From: Caldilineaceae bacterium
Lineage (GTDB): Bacteria > Chloroflexota > Anaerolineae > Caldilineales > Caldilineaceae
NCBI GenBank assembly: GCA_022823185.1
Contig: JAJDXQ010000032.1
Coordinates: 1 to 64,000, forward strand
Direction of reading: 5' to 3'
Length of the DNA: 64,000 nt
Shown here: positions 63,276-64,000 of the stretch, piece after piece
Layout of the letters: each line of letters starts with the position of its first letter
Position numbering within the stretch: the first letter of the stretch is position 1
The notes under the pieces: model-generated
Seen by the model: the letters and a program-made list of their open reading frames with translations, nothing else
Told to the model about the DNA's origin: nothing
The model's database searches: none
Made by a program: the position numbers and the translations under genes

Positions 63276-64000
63276 TCAAGCCGTCTGTTGGCCGGCCATC
63301 ATCAGCCCAATCTGTTCGCGGGTGGCCGAACCGATGTCGACCACGCCCATCACTCGCCCGCCGTTGAGTACGGCAACGCGGTCCGCCAGGCTGAACAACT
63401 CGTCCAAATCTTCGCTGATCAACAGCACCGCGACCCCGGCCGCCTGCTGCTCCAGCAGGCGCTGGCGCACCGCCTCCGTCGCGCCCACGTCCAGCCCCTG
63501 TGTCGGATGGGCCGCGATGATCAGCTTCGGGTCCGTCGTCAACTCGCGGGCCAGAATCAGCTTCTGCAGATTCCCGCCGGAGAGCGCGCCGGCATTGGTC
63601 GCGATGCCCGGCGTGTCCACGTTGAACTCCTCCACCAACGCCGCGCTCATCTTGTCCAGACCGTCGCGATCCAGTAACGGGCCCGGCCTGTCCCGGTAGT
63701 GTTTGAGCGCGATATTGTCCGCCACATTCATCGAGCCGACCGAGCCCACGTGGATGCGGCTTTCCGGGATGTGGGCGATGCCCGCGTCGATGATGGCGCG
63801 CGGGGGCCGGTTGGTAAGCTCCTGCCCCAGCAGGCGAAAACGCCCGGTGGTGGCCCGCCGCAGTCCGGTCAACAGCTCGGCCAGCTCCTTCTGCCCGTTG
63901 CCGGCAACACCGGCAATGCCCAAAATTTCGCCCCTGCGGATCTGCAGCGAAACATTCTGCAGGGCCGGCAACCGCTTGTCGTTCAGGCAGCTGACGCCCT
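63276..64000 (-). CDS. ABC transporter ATPase of the nucleoside/simple-sugar type (partial)
   Basis: The 3' end of an ATPase; the frame stays open to the window edge, so upstream sequence is missing. The visible part is the second nucleotide-binding domain of a tandem ATPase of the RbsA/YufO type. The degenerate Walker A is GVAGNGQKEL, the signature is LSGGNLQK, Walker B is LIIAAHPTQGLD, and the switch region is LISEDLDEL. The Ala-His in Walker B (AAHPTQG) and the Asn-Gly-Gln form of Walker A are typical of the less active domain in this family. The purine-nucleoside (BmpA/YufO) subtype fits best. Confidence 0.85.
   Translation of the reverse strand, partial: GVSCLNDKRLPALQNVSLQIRRGEILGIAGVAGNGQKELAELLTGLRRATTGRFRLLGQELTNRPPRAIIDAGIAHIPESRIHVGSVGSMNVADNIALKHYRDRPGPLLDRDGLDKMSAALVEEFNVDTPGIATNAGALSGGNLQKLILARELTTDPKLIIAAHPTQGLDVGATEAVRQRLLEQQAAGVAVLLISEDLDELFSLADRVAVLNGGRVMGVVDIGSATREQIGLMMAGQQTA

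Overview
The window is a high-GC bacterial chromosome segment with about 44 protein-coding genes, two degraded genes and no tRNA, rRNA or CRISPR array that I can see. The gene content points to an uncultured Chloroflexota bacterium, probably Caldilineales or a related Anaerolineae lineage. The reasons are Tat-exported solute-binding lipoproteins with the N-terminal style SAC/AAC-x-APVA, many Gfo/Idh/MocA oxidoreductases beside sugar ABC transporters, a phytanoyl-CoA dioxygenase-like protein, DUF2089, ThyX, and frequent GTG/TTG starts. The taxon is an inference from these traits, not a search result.

Layout. (1) 0.6-10.3 kb: a three-gene cluster of an exported von Willebrand A (vWA) membrane protein, a tubulin/FtsZ-like GTPase with an intact GGTGAG signature, and a larger membrane-anchored relative of that tubulin that has lost the signature. 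I consider this the most exciting system here: a possible envelope-linked cytoskeletal or membrane-remodelling apparatus built on an active tubulin and a pseudo-tubulin. (2) 10.3-16.5 kb: a DUF1385 membrane protein divergent from a complete branched-chain amino-acid-type ABC transporter (livKHMGF order). (3) 16.8-33.9 kb: mostly housekeeping genes: an odd internally duplicated ThyX, a nucleotide-sugar dehydrogenase, an IS630-type helix-turn-helix fragment, a secreted protein plus TgpA-like transglutaminase pair, a metallo-beta-lactamase-fold protein without metal ligands, a PH-domain protein, an inositol-phosphatase-like protein, a methyltransferase, a phosphohexomutase, TatD, a polyprenyl diphosphate synthase and a glycosyltransferase.

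(4) 33.9-37.6 kb: a small AT-richer island between the glycosyltransferase and hisS. It holds a truncated AlbA_2-domain gene, a DUF2089 gene with a near-consensus promoter followed by a protein made of RIHGV repeats, an IS982 remnant, and a two-gene operon of a RusA-like nuclease and a PD-(D/E)XK-HEPN fusion that looks like a defence or toxin module. (5) 37.9-47.6 kb: hisS, then a carbohydrate-type ABC transporter in one operon with a 2-hydroxyacid dehydrogenase-like protein, a dimethylglycine/sarcosine dehydrogenase-like flavoprotein and a DmdA/GcvT-like protein, suggesting uptake and folate-linked demethylation of a methylated compound.

(6) 48.2-59.2 kb: a plant- or host-glycan-type sugar locus. 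A GH78 alpha-L-rhamnosidase and a Gfo/Idh/MocA oxidoreductase are divergent from a second carbohydrate-type ABC transporter followed by three more Gfo/Idh/MocA oxidoreductases, two of which are a recent tandem duplicate. (7) 59.3-64 kb: on the minus strand, a PhyH-like dioxygenase, an aldo/keto reductase, a GT4 glycosyltransferase, two small membrane proteins and the 3' part of a purine/sugar-type ABC ATPase that runs off the window.
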